From assembly GCF_016595415.1 (NCBI RefSeq), contig NZ_JAENIO010000043.1:1-34884 (forward strand): DNA of 34,884 bases, written 5' to 3'. The notes beneath the pieces were generated by a model that saw only the letters and a list, made by a program, of their open reading frames with translations, made no database searches and was not told the DNA's origin. How positions within the stretch are numbered: position 1 is the stretch's first letter; each line of letters starts with the position of its first letter. The translations under genes were made by a program, and so were the position numbers. This document shows positions 9,250 through 17,633 of this stretch, in pieces. Source of the stretch: Roseibacillus ishigakijimensis (GTDB taxonomy: Bacteria > Verrucomicrobiota > Verrucomicrobiia > Verrucomicrobiales > Akkermansiaceae).

Positions 9250-11175
9250 CTAGAGAGGAAGATCGTAACTCCGGCCGTCCTTGCCCTCGAAGTAATTGAT
9301 GTAAGCGGCATTGGCCACCGCCACCCCTCCTTGGGTGGGGTAGTCACCCGTGAAATACCAATCGCCGGATTGCTCGTCGATGGATTGGTGGAGATTGTCG
9401 ATGGTCTGGTAGATCACCTCGATTTCCCCATGCCAATCAATGTCTTCCGGGGTAACCAGGCTCGCCACTTCGGCGGAAATCTCCTCATCGCTGAGGCCCT
9501 CGTAGATCATCTTGACCGCGTTCTCCCGTTCCTGAGCGGGCTTGGCCAACTCGGCTTTGCACGCTTGGTAGGTTTCCTCAAAAACCGCAGCCTCGCCTCG
9601 TTTTTTGCGCAAGCTCTCCGCTGCCCGAAAGGCGATGAACTTACCCATTTCCGACATATCGATGCCGTAACAGTCGGGGTAGCGGATCTGGGGGGCGGTC
9701 GAACAAATGACGATTTTCTTCGGCTTGGTGCGCGCTAGGATCTTGAGAATGGACTTCTTGAGAGTGGTTCCGCGCACGATGGAGTCATCAAGCACCACGA
9801 GGGAATCCTCCTTGCCGACCAAGCCATAGGTGATGTCGTAGACGTGGGAAACCAACTGGGCGCGTCCTTTTTCCTGGGAGATGAAGGTGCGCATCTTGAT
9901 GTCCTTGTGGGCAACCTTCTCCCCCCGGGGCCAATTGGTCATGATGAGCTCGTCGAGGAGGGCATCGGTCACCCGGCCTTCTTTGGCAGCGGCGGCGATG
10001 CGTTGTTTGACTTGCTCACGGCGATAGAGCCGCAATCCGTCCATGAGGCCGTAGTAGGCGGTCTCGGCGGTGTTGGGTATGAAGGAAAAGACCGCTTTCT
10101 CGAAATTGTCCCCGATGCTCTCGACCACCTGGGGCACGAGAGCCGCGCCCATCCGCTTGCGCTCCTTGTAGATGCTGGGATCATTTCCTCGGGAAAAATA
10201 GATGCGCTCGAAGGAGCAGGGCGAGGGCGTTTCTCCCTGGTGATAGCTGGCTTGCGCCATCTGCCCTTCACTATTGACGGTGATGACCGCGCCGGGTGGC
10301 ACTTCCGCAACCTCCTCTTGCTCGGATTCAAACACGGTCATGAGAGGAACTCTCTCGCTGGCAAAGGCGATCACCTCATCGTCCTGATACATGAAACAAG
10401 GGCGGATACCGCGCGGATCGCGGGTCACAAAGAGGTCGCCATTGCCCACCACCCCGGCGATGGTGTAGCCACCGTCCCAGTATTCCGCTGATTCTGCCAC
10501 GATCTTGCTGATGTCCAGCTCGGCGGCAATCTTGTCCTGGCGGGTCTGGCCATCATCATCGTTGTCGCGCAGACTGCGATAGATGTCGCTGTGAGCCTCA
10601 TCGAGATGAAACCCGATTTCCTCCAAAACCGTCTGGGTATCAGTCCCGAATACCGGATGCTGCCCCCGTTCGATCAGCTTGCGGTTCAGCTCCCCGGCAT
10701 TGGTCATGTTGAAGTTGCCCAGCACGAGGAGAGTGCGGGTGGGCCAGTTGCTGCGGCGGAGGTAGGGATGGCACGAGCCTTCGCTGAATTCACCGGAAGT
10801 GCCGTAGCGAAGGTGGCCCATGAGAATTTCCCCGCCGAAGTCGAACTTATTCTTGATGGACGCCGGATCCTCCCGGGAGAGGATGCCATTGCGTTCCATC
10901 TTGTTGAAGGACTTCATTTCGCGGCGAAACATGCCCGCCAAAGAATCCTTCTTGGCGTCGCGCCGACGAAAGATGTAGGGAGCGCCCAAGGGCATCCCCA
11001 ACTTCATGGAGCCCATGCCCACCCCATCGTGGCCACGGTTGTGCTGTTTCTCCATCAGGAGCATCAGCTTGTTGAAGCCCCACAGCGCGGTGCCGTATTT
11101 GTCGTAGTAATATTGCAGGGGCTTGCGGAGGCGCACCACGGCCACCCCGCACTCGTGTTTCAGAAAATCGCTCAA
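9250..11175 (-). CDS. purF: amidophosphoribosyltransferase, long form
   Basis: This enzyme catalyses the first committed step of purine synthesis: PRPP plus glutamine gives phosphoribosylamine. The protein is 641 residues, longer than the roughly 500 of E. coli PurF and like the long form seen in Bacteroidetes. The class II glutaminase Cys is at position 9 (HECGVAVV), so a short propeptide would have to be removed. Other glutaminase signs are HNRGHDGVG near 45 and GHLRYGTSG near 120. The PRPP loop VVLDDSIVRGTT lies at 460-471. Between these come RDPRGIRP near 253 and an acidic, Asp-rich insertion near 204-210. It follows purM by 37 bases on the same strand, forming a purM-purF operon. It ends next to a convergent membrane protein gene. 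Confidence 0.93.
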   Translation of the reverse strand: MSDFLKHECGVAVVRLRKPLQYYYDKYGTALWGFNKLMLLMEKQHNRGHDGVGMGSMKLGMPLGAPYIFRRRDAKKDSLAGMFRREMKSFNKMERNGILSREDPASIKNKFDFGGEILMGHLRYGTSGEFSEGSCHPYLRRSNWPTRTLLVLGNFNMTNAGELNRKLIERGQHPVFGTDTQTVLEEIGFHLDEAHSDIYRSLRDNDDDGQTRQDKIAAELDISKIVAESAEYWDGGYTIAGVVGNGDLFVTRDPRGIRPCFMYQDDEVIAFASERVPLMTVFESEQEEVAEVPPGAVITVNSEGQMAQASYHQGETPSPCSFERIYFSRGNDPSIYKERKRMGAALVPQVVESIGDNFEKAVFSFIPNTAETAYYGLMDGLRLYRREQVKQRIAAAAKEGRVTDALLDELIMTNWPRGEKVAHKDIKMRTFISQEKGRAQLVSHVYDITYGLVGKEDSLVVLDDSIVRGTTLKKSILKILARTKPKKIVICSTAPQIRYPDCYGIDMSEMGKFIAFRAAESLRKKRGEAAVFEETYQACKAELAKPAQERENAVKMIYEGLSDEEISAEVASLVTPEDIDWHGEIEVIYQTIDNLHQSIDEQSGDWYFTGDYPTQGGVAVANAAYINYFEGKDGRSYDLPL

Positions 11176-11212
11176 GGGTCTCTCGAATTGGGTTTACACT
11201 CGGGGCCGCACT

Positions 11213-12217
11213 CTACGCTACTTTGACTGAAACGCCATCGCCCGCGCGGACGCGGCCGATCTCCACTCCCCCGGGGCCAGCGGCAAGAACTTTTTCCACC
11301 TCTTCGGGGGACACGATCGCCACCCAGCCCAGTCCCATATTGAAAGTGTGGAAGCGATCCTCGGCATCCACACTTTGCAAGACTTTCTGGCACACCGCAT
11401 TATCCCAATGAGGAATAGTCAGGTCCGCTCCCAGTCCCTGGAAAAGACGTTCCAGATTCTCCGGCAGGCCACCACCCGTGATGTGGGCCATGGCCTTGGG
11501 CCGCACACCCGCATCGCGAATCCCCTTCACGACATCGTAGTAGAGCCGCGTGGGAGCCAACATCTCACGCTCTTCCTCTTCGCTGAACTCGCCCGGCCGG
11601 GAAGCCAACACCTTGCGCACGAGGCTAAAACCATTGGCGTGAAAACTATCGGAGCGATAACCGACGAGAACGTCCCCTTCCGCGATTGTGGTCGGATCAA
11701 TCAAAGCGGGTTTTTCCACCGCGCCAATGCAGAAGCCGGAAAGCTCGACGACATCCTCGGGAACGATGCCGGGCATTTCCGCAGTCTCCCCCCCGGCTAG
11801 AATACAACCGCATTCCTCCAGATAGTCTGCCATTCCCGCGATAAGCCGCGCCAACTTCGCCTCATCGAGCTTGGCGATACCAAGGTAGTCGAGGAAAAGG
11901 AGAGGATCTCCCCCTGTGGTGAGGATGTCATTGACCGACATCGCCACCAGATCCTTGCCGGCCACTTCCAGCATATCATGCTTCAGCAGGAGCTCCAATT
12001 TGGTGCCCACCCCATCACAACCGGTGACGAGCACAGGCTGCTGGTAATCGCTTAAGTCATAGGCGGCGGCGAACAACCCAAAGGCTCCGTAGAGCTGGCG
12101 TTGCTGCTGCGTCCGTTTCACATGAGCGCTGATGTCGCCCACGAATGCCGCCGCCCTGCGCGTATCCACGCCCGAATCCTTGTAAGTCAGTTCGCCTGCC
12201 ATCGAGGTCGGCAGCAT
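11213..12217 (-). CDS. purM: phosphoribosylformylglycinamidine cyclo-ligase (AIR synthetase)
   Basis: PurM converts FGAM to AIR with ATP. With the start at ATG 12215-12217 (MLPTSMAGELTYKDSGVD) it has about 334 residues, normal for the family; the ATG at 12200-12202 is equally possible. Visible family motifs are YKDSGVD at the N-terminus, VTGCDGVGTK, DLVAMSVNDILTTGG, GGETAEMPG and HITGGGLPENL. The frame stays open for about 80 codons further upstream, but that part is not PurM-like and would overlap the divergent gene at 12347. purF follows 37 bases downstream. The purL product would be its substrate. Confidence 0.93.
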   Translation of the reverse strand: MLPTSMAGELTYKDSGVDTRRAAAFVGDISAHVKRTQQQRQLYGAFGLFAAAYDLSDYQQPVLVTGCDGVGTKLELLLKHDMLEVAGKDLVAMSVNDILTTGGDPLLFLDYLGIAKLDEAKLARLIAGMADYLEECGCILAGGETAEMPGIVPEDVVELSGFCIGAVEKPALIDPTTIAEGDVLVGYRSDSFHANGFSLVRKVLASRPGEFSEEEEREMLAPTRLYYDVVKGIRDAGVRPKAMAHITGGGLPENLERLFQGLGADLTIPHWDNAVCQKVLQSVDAEDRFHTFNMGLGWVAIVSPEEVEKVLAAGPGGVEIGRVRAGDGVSVKVA

Positions 12218-12346
12218 GGAAACCGAATCCGCCGCTGTCACCCCTTTTTCGCGATCAATCGCCCTTCCCAGCCAAAAAATTGAGGCAGAAAAACGAAAAC
12301 CTGCGGTGGTGATTTCTCGTTTAGGAGGGTAGTAAGGACTTTCACA

Positions 12347-13453
12347 ATGATTCCCACCGAGCACGACGACCCCATTAACGCCCGTATTCTCTCTGTTTCC
12401 GAAGACCTGGTTTCCGGATTCCAGCGCCAACCCTTCGAGGTCATCGCCGAGCAAACCGGCGTTGAGCTGCCCCTCGTTCTCGAACGCATCCGCGCCATGC
12501 TGGAAGCCGGCGTCATCCGCCGGGTGCGCCAGACCCTCCTCGCCACCAAGCTAGCCCATGGCGCTCTCGTCGCTTGGCGAGTGCCGGAGGAAAAGCTCAG
12601 CGCCATCTTCGACTACCTGTTCCAGCATGACCCCTTTTCCGGTCATGTCGTGACGCGCTCCACCGACCAGCAGGTCTCGGGCTCGGGCTACCGCCTCTGG
12701 ACCACGCTGAAGGTCCCCCAAGGGGAATCCCTCGACCATCATGCCAGCGTGCTGCAAGAGATCGTCGGGGCCGAAGAATACATTCTCATGCCGGCCAAAG
12801 GAGTCTTCGCCCTTGGGGTAGGCCACGTGCGCCGCAAAGGCCTCGAGCCCGGCGCAAAGGTCGCGGAACCCGCCGAGATGATGACCACCACCACCGTCGA
12901 GCTCACTGAGGAGGAGTGGAAGGTGCTGCTCTCGCTCAAAGAAGAACTGACTCCGGAGGAAATCATCTCCAACTGCTGGGACCAACGCGCCCGGAAGGCG
13001 GGGGTGAGCCTGGAGCGATTCTTCGAGGTGGCCGAAGACCTCAATGCCAAGAAAGTGATCGGCCGCTTCTCCACGTTTCTCGAGCACGTGAAGCCGTCGG
13101 AAACCGGCAAAAAGGTCACCCGCTTCAACGGGCTTTTCCACTGGGCGGTGCCCCAAGGGATGGAGCAGCAGGCGGGCGCTGAGGTGGGCCGCCACCACTG
13201 CATGACGCACGCCTACTGGCGGGAAGGCGGCCCCAAGTTCGGCAACGTCAATATCATGGGCGTGGTCCATGGCACCGAGAAGGACAAGGTCATGGAACAC
13301 AAGGCGGCCATTGATCGACACTTGGAAGCCTGCGGCATCCCGGTGAGCTACACCAATGTCTTCTGGGGTGGTCGGTCCGAAATCAAGCCCTCCGAGATTT
13401 CTCCCGAGATCTACGCCGCTTGGCACGCCAATCCCCCCGCCTTCGAGGCCTGA
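12347..13453 (+). CDS. two-unit Lrp/AsnC-type protein resembling fused siroheme decarboxylase subunits (AhbA-AhbB-like)
   Basis: This 368-residue protein has two similar halves. The first (1 to about 165) starts with a winged-helix-like part (IAEQTGVELPLVLERIRAML, then GVIRRV) followed by an alpha/beta part with ALVAWRVP. The second (about 180-350) repeats this order with LTPEEIISNCW, VIGRFSTF, then HHCMTHAYWREGG and NVNIMGVVHGT. The second half's pattern of aromatic or basic residues, then N and M-hydrophobic-HG, resembles AhbB/NirD-type siroheme decarboxylases, which are themselves Lrp-like. A purely regulatory Lrp-type protein is the alternative. No other haem genes are nearby. An AAGGA at 12334-12338, 8 bases before the ATG, supports this start; it is one of few good ribosome sites in the window. 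It is divergent from purM. Confidence 0.65.
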   Translation: MIPTEHDDPINARILSVSEDLVSGFQRQPFEVIAEQTGVELPLVLERIRAMLEAGVIRRVRQTLLATKLAHGALVAWRVPEEKLSAIFDYLFQHDPFSGHVVTRSTDQQVSGSGYRLWTTLKVPQGESLDHHASVLQEIVGAEEYILMPAKGVFALGVGHVRRKGLEPGAKVAEPAEMMTTTTVELTEEEWKVLLSLKEELTPEEIISNCWDQRARKAGVSLERFFEVAEDLNAKKVIGRFSTFLEHVKPSETGKKVTRFNGLFHWAVPQGMEQQAGAEVGRHHCMTHAYWREGGPKFGNVNIMGVVHGTEKDKVMEHKAAIDRHLEACGIPVSYTNVFWGGRSEIKPSEISPEIYAAWHANPPAFEA

Positions 13454-13484
13454 TTTTGCTCCCCGCCAGCCACTTGCCGGGGGC

Positions 13485-14357
13485 CTACCGCACAACCGCG
13501 CGCTGCAGTTCGGCCACAAAGATCTCCTCCCAGCTTTCCAAGCTGCGCGAGGCCAGCCACCCCACGGCCACGCAGATCGGTTGCGGATCAGGGTCTATTT
13601 TTACGAGACTCACCGTGGAAGGCAGGCTCGTTCCTTCCGCGACGAAGGCCATGCCCAATCCCGCAATGAGCCCCATGCGCAGACTCTCGATGCCGTCAAA
13701 CTCCCCCGCCACTTTGGCATTGAGCCCATACTCGGCAAAGTAGTCGGTAACCGCCCGCCAGTAGTTGGGATAATCGATACGGGAGAGTAATAAAAGTCGC
13801 TCCCCATCGAGATCGGCCGCCTTCAAGCGACGTCTTTTCTCGTAGCGATGGCCTGCAGGCACCGCAACCCGCAAGTGGCGCTGGCGGAGCGTTTGCCAAT
13901 GGATGTCGGCATCCTCAGTGGCCACTTCCAAAATCAAATCGAGCTCTCCCTGGCGCAATCCCTGCCACAGCTCTTCCGAAGTGGAATCGTGTAGCCGCAC
14001 CCTCACCTGGGGATGCATCTGGCAAAAAACGGACATCGCCTGTTCGATGAGGCCTCCGGCCAGACTGGGGGCATAGCCGACCCGCAGCTCCGCCCCCGCC
14101 AGCTCCTGACGCAGGCGCCTTTCCCCCGCCTCTATGGCCTTGAGGATCCGCCGTCCCTCCCGCAGAACCACCTCCCCTTCTCTCGTCAAAGTGACCGCTT
14201 TGCCCGTCCGCGCCAACAACTCCCAGCCCATCTCTTCTTCAAAAGCCCGCACCTGCCGACTCAACGCCGGCTGGGTGAGATGCAATTCCCGCGCCGCCTC
14301 CGAGATATTGCTCTTCTCGGCCACCGCCACGAAGTAGCGCAACTTCCGCACATCCAT
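13485..14357 (-). CDS. LysR-family transcriptional regulator
   Basis: This 290-residue protein has a typical N-terminal winged helix: MDVRKLRYFVAVAEKSNISE, then AARELHLTQPALSRQVRAFE and ELLARTGKAVTLTREGE. A linker helix and an effector-binding domain follow (ELRVGYAPSLAGGLIEQAM onwards). It is divergent from the pirin-DoxX-YceI operon with about 110 bases between starts, the usual arrangement for a LysR regulator and its target. In that gap CTCAAG occurs twice in the same orientation (14378-14383 and 14389-14394, 11 bases apart), a possible operator, not proven. The inducer is unknown. Confidence 0.93.
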   Translation of the reverse strand: MDVRKLRYFVAVAEKSNISEAARELHLTQPALSRQVRAFEEEMGWELLARTGKAVTLTREGEVVLREGRRILKAIEAGERRLRQELAGAELRVGYAPSLAGGLIEQAMSVFCQMHPQVRVRLHDSTSEELWQGLRQGELDLILEVATEDADIHWQTLRQRHLRVAVPAGHRYEKRRRLKAADLDGERLLLLSRIDYPNYWRAVTDYFAEYGLNAKVAGEFDGIESLRMGLIAGLGMAFVAEGTSLPSTVSLVKIDPDPQPICVAVGWLASRSLESWEEIFVAELQRAVVR

Positions 14358-14467
14358 AGTGCCAGCTCTAGCCTAGCCTCAAGGAATACTCAAGCCTGCC
14401 TTTTAAGCAGACTCAGGCAAAGAAGACCGCATTGGCGGAAAACTCGCCTCTCCGCTATCTCTTGGTC

Positions 14468-15184
14468 ATGCAAACGAACGCATCGACCACCCCTGAAATT
14501 TTCCTCCGCCGCGCCAACGAGCGCTTCCATACCGAGATCGGCTGGCTCGACTCTTGGCACACCTTTTCCTTTGGCGAGCACTACCATCCCGAAATGGCGG
14601 GCTTCCGCAGCCTCCGCGTGATTAATGACGACATCATTGCTCCCGGACAAGGCTTCGGCACTCACCCCCATGCCTCGATGGAAATCTTCACCTACGTCAT
14701 TGCTGGCGAGCTGGAGCACAAGGACTCCATGGGCAATGGCCGCATCATTAAAGCAGGAGAATTCCAATACATGTCGGCGGGATCCGGGGTCACCCACTCC
14801 GAATTCAATCCTTCCGCAGAAAAACCAGTGCATCTCCTACAAATCTGGATCACCCCAGCCGCGCCCGGTGGTGAGCCCCGCTACGCCGATTTCGACACCA
14901 AGCCCCTGCGCCAGGAAAACGGCCTCACCCTGCTGGCCTCCCCAAGCGGGGCCGGTTCGTCCTTCGCCATCCGGCAACACGCCGAGATCCACTTTGGCCA
15001 CCTCTCCCAAGGTGCCCAGCTATCCCCCGACAGCCCCTTCAGCCACCACTTTCTTCATCTCATCAAGGGCGAAATAAAAATCGCGGACCAAACCCTCCGG
15101 GCTGGTGATGCCGCTGCCTTTGGCGCTAGCCTTCCGATCAGGGCGACAGAAGACAGTGAGTTCCTCTTCTTCGCTCTTTCTTAA
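14468..15184 (+). CDS. pirin-family protein (YhaK-like)
   Basis: This bicupin protein has 238 residues from the ATG at 14468 (MQTNASTTPEIFLRRANERF). The N-terminal cupin carries the pirin signature: GWLDSWHTFSFGEHYHPE, then FGTHPHASMEIFTYVIAGEL and SGVTHSEFNPS. The metal-binding His of pirins are in HPH and in the later GVTHSE, with Glu in MEIF. Bacterial pirins such as YhaK have been linked to quercetin dioxygenase activity or redox sensing. It is the first gene of a + operon, followed after 28 bases by a DoxX-like membrane protein, and divergent from the LysR regulator. An upstream in-frame ATG at 14432 adds 12 residues that do not look like pirin. Confidence 0.9.
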   Translation: MQTNASTTPEIFLRRANERFHTEIGWLDSWHTFSFGEHYHPEMAGFRSLRVINDDIIAPGQGFGTHPHASMEIFTYVIAGELEHKDSMGNGRIIKAGEFQYMSAGSGVTHSEFNPSAEKPVHLLQIWITPAAPGGEPRYADFDTKPLRQENGLTLLASPSGAGSSFAIRQHAEIHFGHLSQGAQLSPDSPFSHHFLHLIKGEIKIADQTLRAGDAAAFGASLPIRATEDSEFLFFALS

Positions 15185-15212
15185 ACATCCACGACCCCAC
15201 CAAAATACTCAA

Positions 15213-15611
15213 ATGAAACACCTCCCTAACATCGCCGCCACCCTCTTGGGTCTGGCTTTCCTCACTTTCGGTTTGGATTTCTTCCTCTCTTTCATCCCCA
15301 AGCCGGAAGGAGGACCGCCAGAGGGCTCTCCCCCCGCTCTCTTCTTCGGAGCAGTCTATGCCACCGGATTTCTCGCTTTTGTCAAAATTCTGGAAATTCT
15401 CGGCGGCGTTTTCGTCATCATTCCGAAAACGCGCAATCTCGGCTTGCTTCTCCTCGGGCCCATCGTAGTGGGCATCCTCGCCTTCAACCTCTTCATTGCT
15501 GGCGGATCAGCCATCTTCCAGCCTCCCGTCATCCTCATCTCACTTCTAGCTGCTTACGTGCTCTTCACCAAACGTGCCTCTTGGCTCACTCTCCTGAAAA
15601 ACGAATCATAA
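15213..15611 (+). CDS. DoxX-like small membrane protein
   Basis: About 132 residues from the ATG at 15213 (MKHLPNIAATLLGLAFLTFG). Four hydrophobic segments are visible: residues 5-27, about 50-70, 76-100 and 105-122. A Pro/Gly-rich loop (KPEGGPPEGSP) follows the first. Size, four-helix plan and the KILEILGGVFVI segment fit the DoxX/DoxD-like group. DoxX proteins are often found beside pirins and redox genes. It lies second in the operon, 28 bases after pirin and 16 before the YceI lipoprotein. The exact substrate is unknown. Confidence 0.7.
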   Translation: MKHLPNIAATLLGLAFLTFGLDFFLSFIPKPEGGPPEGSPPALFFGAVYATGFLAFVKILEILGGVFVIIPKTRNLGLLLLGPIVVGILAFNLFIAGGSAIFQPPVILISLLAAYVLFTKRASWLTLLKNES

Positions 15612-15627
15612 AAACCAAGTCCCAAAC

Positions 15628-16248
15628 ATGAAATTGAAACAGAACATTATCCTCGCAAGCAGCTTGTCGCTCTTTGCACTCGCTTCCTGCAAAAATCCCG
15701 CCGATGCCACCACCGACGCGGAAGTGAAAGAAGCCGCTCCCGCTGCCGAATCAACCGGAGGCACAACCTATGAATTCACCGACGCTTCCACTATCGGCTT
15801 CGTTGGTTCCAAAGTCACCGGCAGTCATGAAGGCGGCTTCAAGGAGTTCTCCGGCCACTTCATCGTGAAAGATGGCGAGCCCCAGGCTGGCGAGTTCACC
15901 ATCCAGATGGACTCCGTCTGGTCCGATGCCGATAAGCTCACCGAACACCTCAAGAACGATGATTTCTTTGATGTGCCCAACTTCCCCGAGTCCCAATTCG
16001 TGGTGACCGGCTTCGAGAAAAAGTCGGAGTCCAGCTATGATGTCTCTGGCAACCTCACCCTTCACGGCGTGACCAAGAATTTGACTTTTCCCACTACGGT
16101 GGAGGTCAACGACGAGCTCATCACCGTCTCTGCCGAGTTCGATATCGACCGCAACGAGTTCGGGGTCGATTTCGAAGGTAAAAAAGATGATCTCATCCGC
16201 AAGGAAGTGATCATCAAGTTCGAACTGGAGGCAAAAGCCGCGTCTTAA
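15628..16248 (+). CDS. YceI-family lipoprotein
   Basis: This 206-residue protein has a lipoprotein signal (LFALASC, acylated Cys21), a Thr/Ala/Glu-rich linker, then a full YceI domain: STIGFVGSKVTGSHEGGFKE, TEHLKNDDFFDVPNFPESQF, GNLTLHGVTKNLTFP and a closing DRNEFGVDF. YceI proteins are beta-barrel lipocalin-like proteins that bind polyisoprenoid or other amphiphilic molecules in the periplasm. It belongs to the pirin operon, 16 bases after the DoxX-like gene. A second YceI domain is encoded two genes downstream in the rhodanese fusion. Confidence 0.93.
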   Translation: MKLKQNIILASSLSLFALASCKNPADATTDAEVKEAAPAAESTGGTTYEFTDASTIGFVGSKVTGSHEGGFKEFSGHFIVKDGEPQAGEFTIQMDSVWSDADKLTEHLKNDDFFDVPNFPESQFVVTGFEKKSESSYDVSGNLTLHGVTKNLTFPTTVEVNDELITVSAEFDIDRNEFGVDFEGKKDDLIRKEVIIKFELEAKAAS

Positions 16249-16297
16249 CCTGCCAAAAAACCTCGCCTAACAACCAAGATCGCGTAGAGTGGTGATC

Positions 16298-16738
16298 ATG
16301 TCTGAAAATATTGTCACCTTGGATAAAAATGAAGCCAGCCGTTCTCTCAAGACCCTTGCAGACCGCCTCAACCGGGTGGAGGGAGAGCTGGATTTGGAAT
16401 GCACCAATCTGCGCGGTTTGGTGAAGTCGAAAGATCCTCAAATCAACGAACAACTCGATTCCCTGAGCCGCAGCATCAGTGAGCTGCACGAAAGCCTCGC
16501 CGAAGTGCGCACCCTTCTCGGCGGTCTGCCCTGTGACAATGCCGAGGTTGCGGCTGCCACCCAAGAGGCCGTGCAGCGGCCCACCAAACGACCCAAGGAG
16601 GACCTCGGTCTGACCGCCCAGCAGATCGGCCGCCAGCGTCATGATGAGAAAGTGACATTGAGCGGAATCTTTCGCGCCCTCCTGATGGCCGATGAGCCAG
16701 AGCAGCGCGCCCATTACCGCAATACCCACCAAGACTAA
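16298..16738 (+). CDS. coiled-coil hypothetical protein
   Basis: About 146 residues from the ATG at 16298 (MSENIVTLDKNEASRSLKTL). Residues about 10-75 have a heptad-like pattern of Leu and charged residues (ADRLNRVEGELDLECTNLRG, then LDSLSRSISELHESLAEVRT), suggesting a coiled coil. The C-terminal half is polar and not recognised. No signal peptide or membrane segment is seen, so it is probably cytoplasmic. It lies 49 bases after the YceI lipoprotein and 22 before the rhodanese-YceI gene, in the same direction, which favours it over the overlapping minus frame. The function is unknown. Confidence 0.6.
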   Translation: MSENIVTLDKNEASRSLKTLADRLNRVEGELDLECTNLRGLVKSKDPQINEQLDSLSRSISELHESLAEVRTLLGGLPCDNAEVAAATQEAVQRPTKRPKEDLGLTAQQIGRQRHDEKVTLSGIFRALLMADEPEQRAHYRNTHQD

Positions 16739-16760
16739 ATAATTTCCCTTTCTCCCCACC

Positions 16761-17630
16761 ATGTCCTCCGTCCTCCTCGATGTCCGCCTCGCCGATGATT
16801 ACGAAGCCCGGCACCTCGCTGGCGCGGTGAATCAACCCGTCTTCGAAGTGCAATTTCCGGACGAGATCCAGAAGCGCTTCCCGGACCGCGAGACCGCCTT
16901 TCGGGTCTACGGCGCGGACGGCACTTCCTTGGAGGCCGAGATGGCAGCCGAGAAATTGCGTCGCCTCGGCTACAAGGAGGTCACCCTCGTCGAAGGGGGC
17001 TTGGCGGGACGCGAACAGGCAGGCGACGCCGTCGAGACCGGCACGCCCCTCCCGACTCCCCCGCAGGCACCGGAAGGCCGGCAAGCTCTCGATTTGGAAG
17101 CTTCGCAAGTCCACTGGACGGGCCGCAATCTCCTCAATGCCCATCATGGCAGCGTCGCTATTGCGGAGGGCTTCTTGGAATTCTCGGGAGGAGCCTTGAC
17201 CGGAGGTGATATCCTCCTCGACCTCGCCCGCATGGACTGTTTCGACCTCGCTGGCGGCCCCATGCACGACGTCCTCATCGCCCACCTCCACAACGACGAC
17301 TTCCTTGATTTGGAGAAGTTTCCCAACGCAAGGCTCAAAATCACGGGCTGCCGGGAAATCAGCAGTCACCCGGGCGCGGTGAATCACGAAATCGCCGCCG
17401 AACTCACCCTCAAAGGCGTGACCCACCCCCTCACCTTTCCTGCCAGCTGCGGGATCACCCCCGAAGGACAAGCCGCCGCGCAAGCGACCTTCAGCCTCGA
17501 CCGCACCCGCTGGGGCATCAACTACGGCTCCGGCAAGCTCTTCCACCGTCTCGCCGGACACCTCGTCAACGACGAGATCGAGTTTCAGGTCAAAATCGTG
17601 ACCCTTGCTCCCGACGGACAGGGCCAATGA
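16761..17630 (+). CDS. degenerate rhodanese domain fused to a YceI domain
   Basis: This 289-residue protein starts at the ATG 16761. Residues 1 to about 88 have the rhodanese fold pattern: VLLDVRLADDYEARHLAGAV, then AAEKLRRLGYKEVTLVEGGL. The active-site loop, normally a Cys in a CRSGxR-type motif, reads VYGADGTSLEA and has no Cys, so sulfur transfer is unlikely. After a Pro-rich linker (about 92-107), residues 110-285 form a YceI-like domain: VHWTGRNLLNAHHGSVAIAE, IAHLHNDDFLDLEKFPNARL, ELTLKGVTHPLTFP and LDRTRWGINYGSG. No signal peptide is seen, so unlike the upstream YceI lipoprotein this one appears cytoplasmic. It is the last gene of the pirin operon and converges with the LysE gene, leaving only three bases. 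Confidence 0.85.
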   Translation: MSSVLLDVRLADDYEARHLAGAVNQPVFEVQFPDEIQKRFPDRETAFRVYGADGTSLEAEMAAEKLRRLGYKEVTLVEGGLAGREQAGDAVETGTPLPTPPQAPEGRQALDLEASQVHWTGRNLLNAHHGSVAIAEGFLEFSGGALTGGDILLDLARMDCFDLAGGPMHDVLIAHLHNDDFLDLEKFPNARLKITGCREISSHPGAVNHEIAAELTLKGVTHPLTFPASCGITPEGQAAAQATFSLDRTRWGINYGSGKLFHRLAGHLVNDEIEFQVKIVTLAPDGQGQ

Positions 17631-17633
17631 GCT

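Noticed and set aside
16214-16762. 182-codon minus frame beginning with a hydrophobic helix
   Set aside because: The overlapping + frame has a coiled-coil pattern, sits in a tight + operon and has natural spacing; the minus frame would overlap two + genes.
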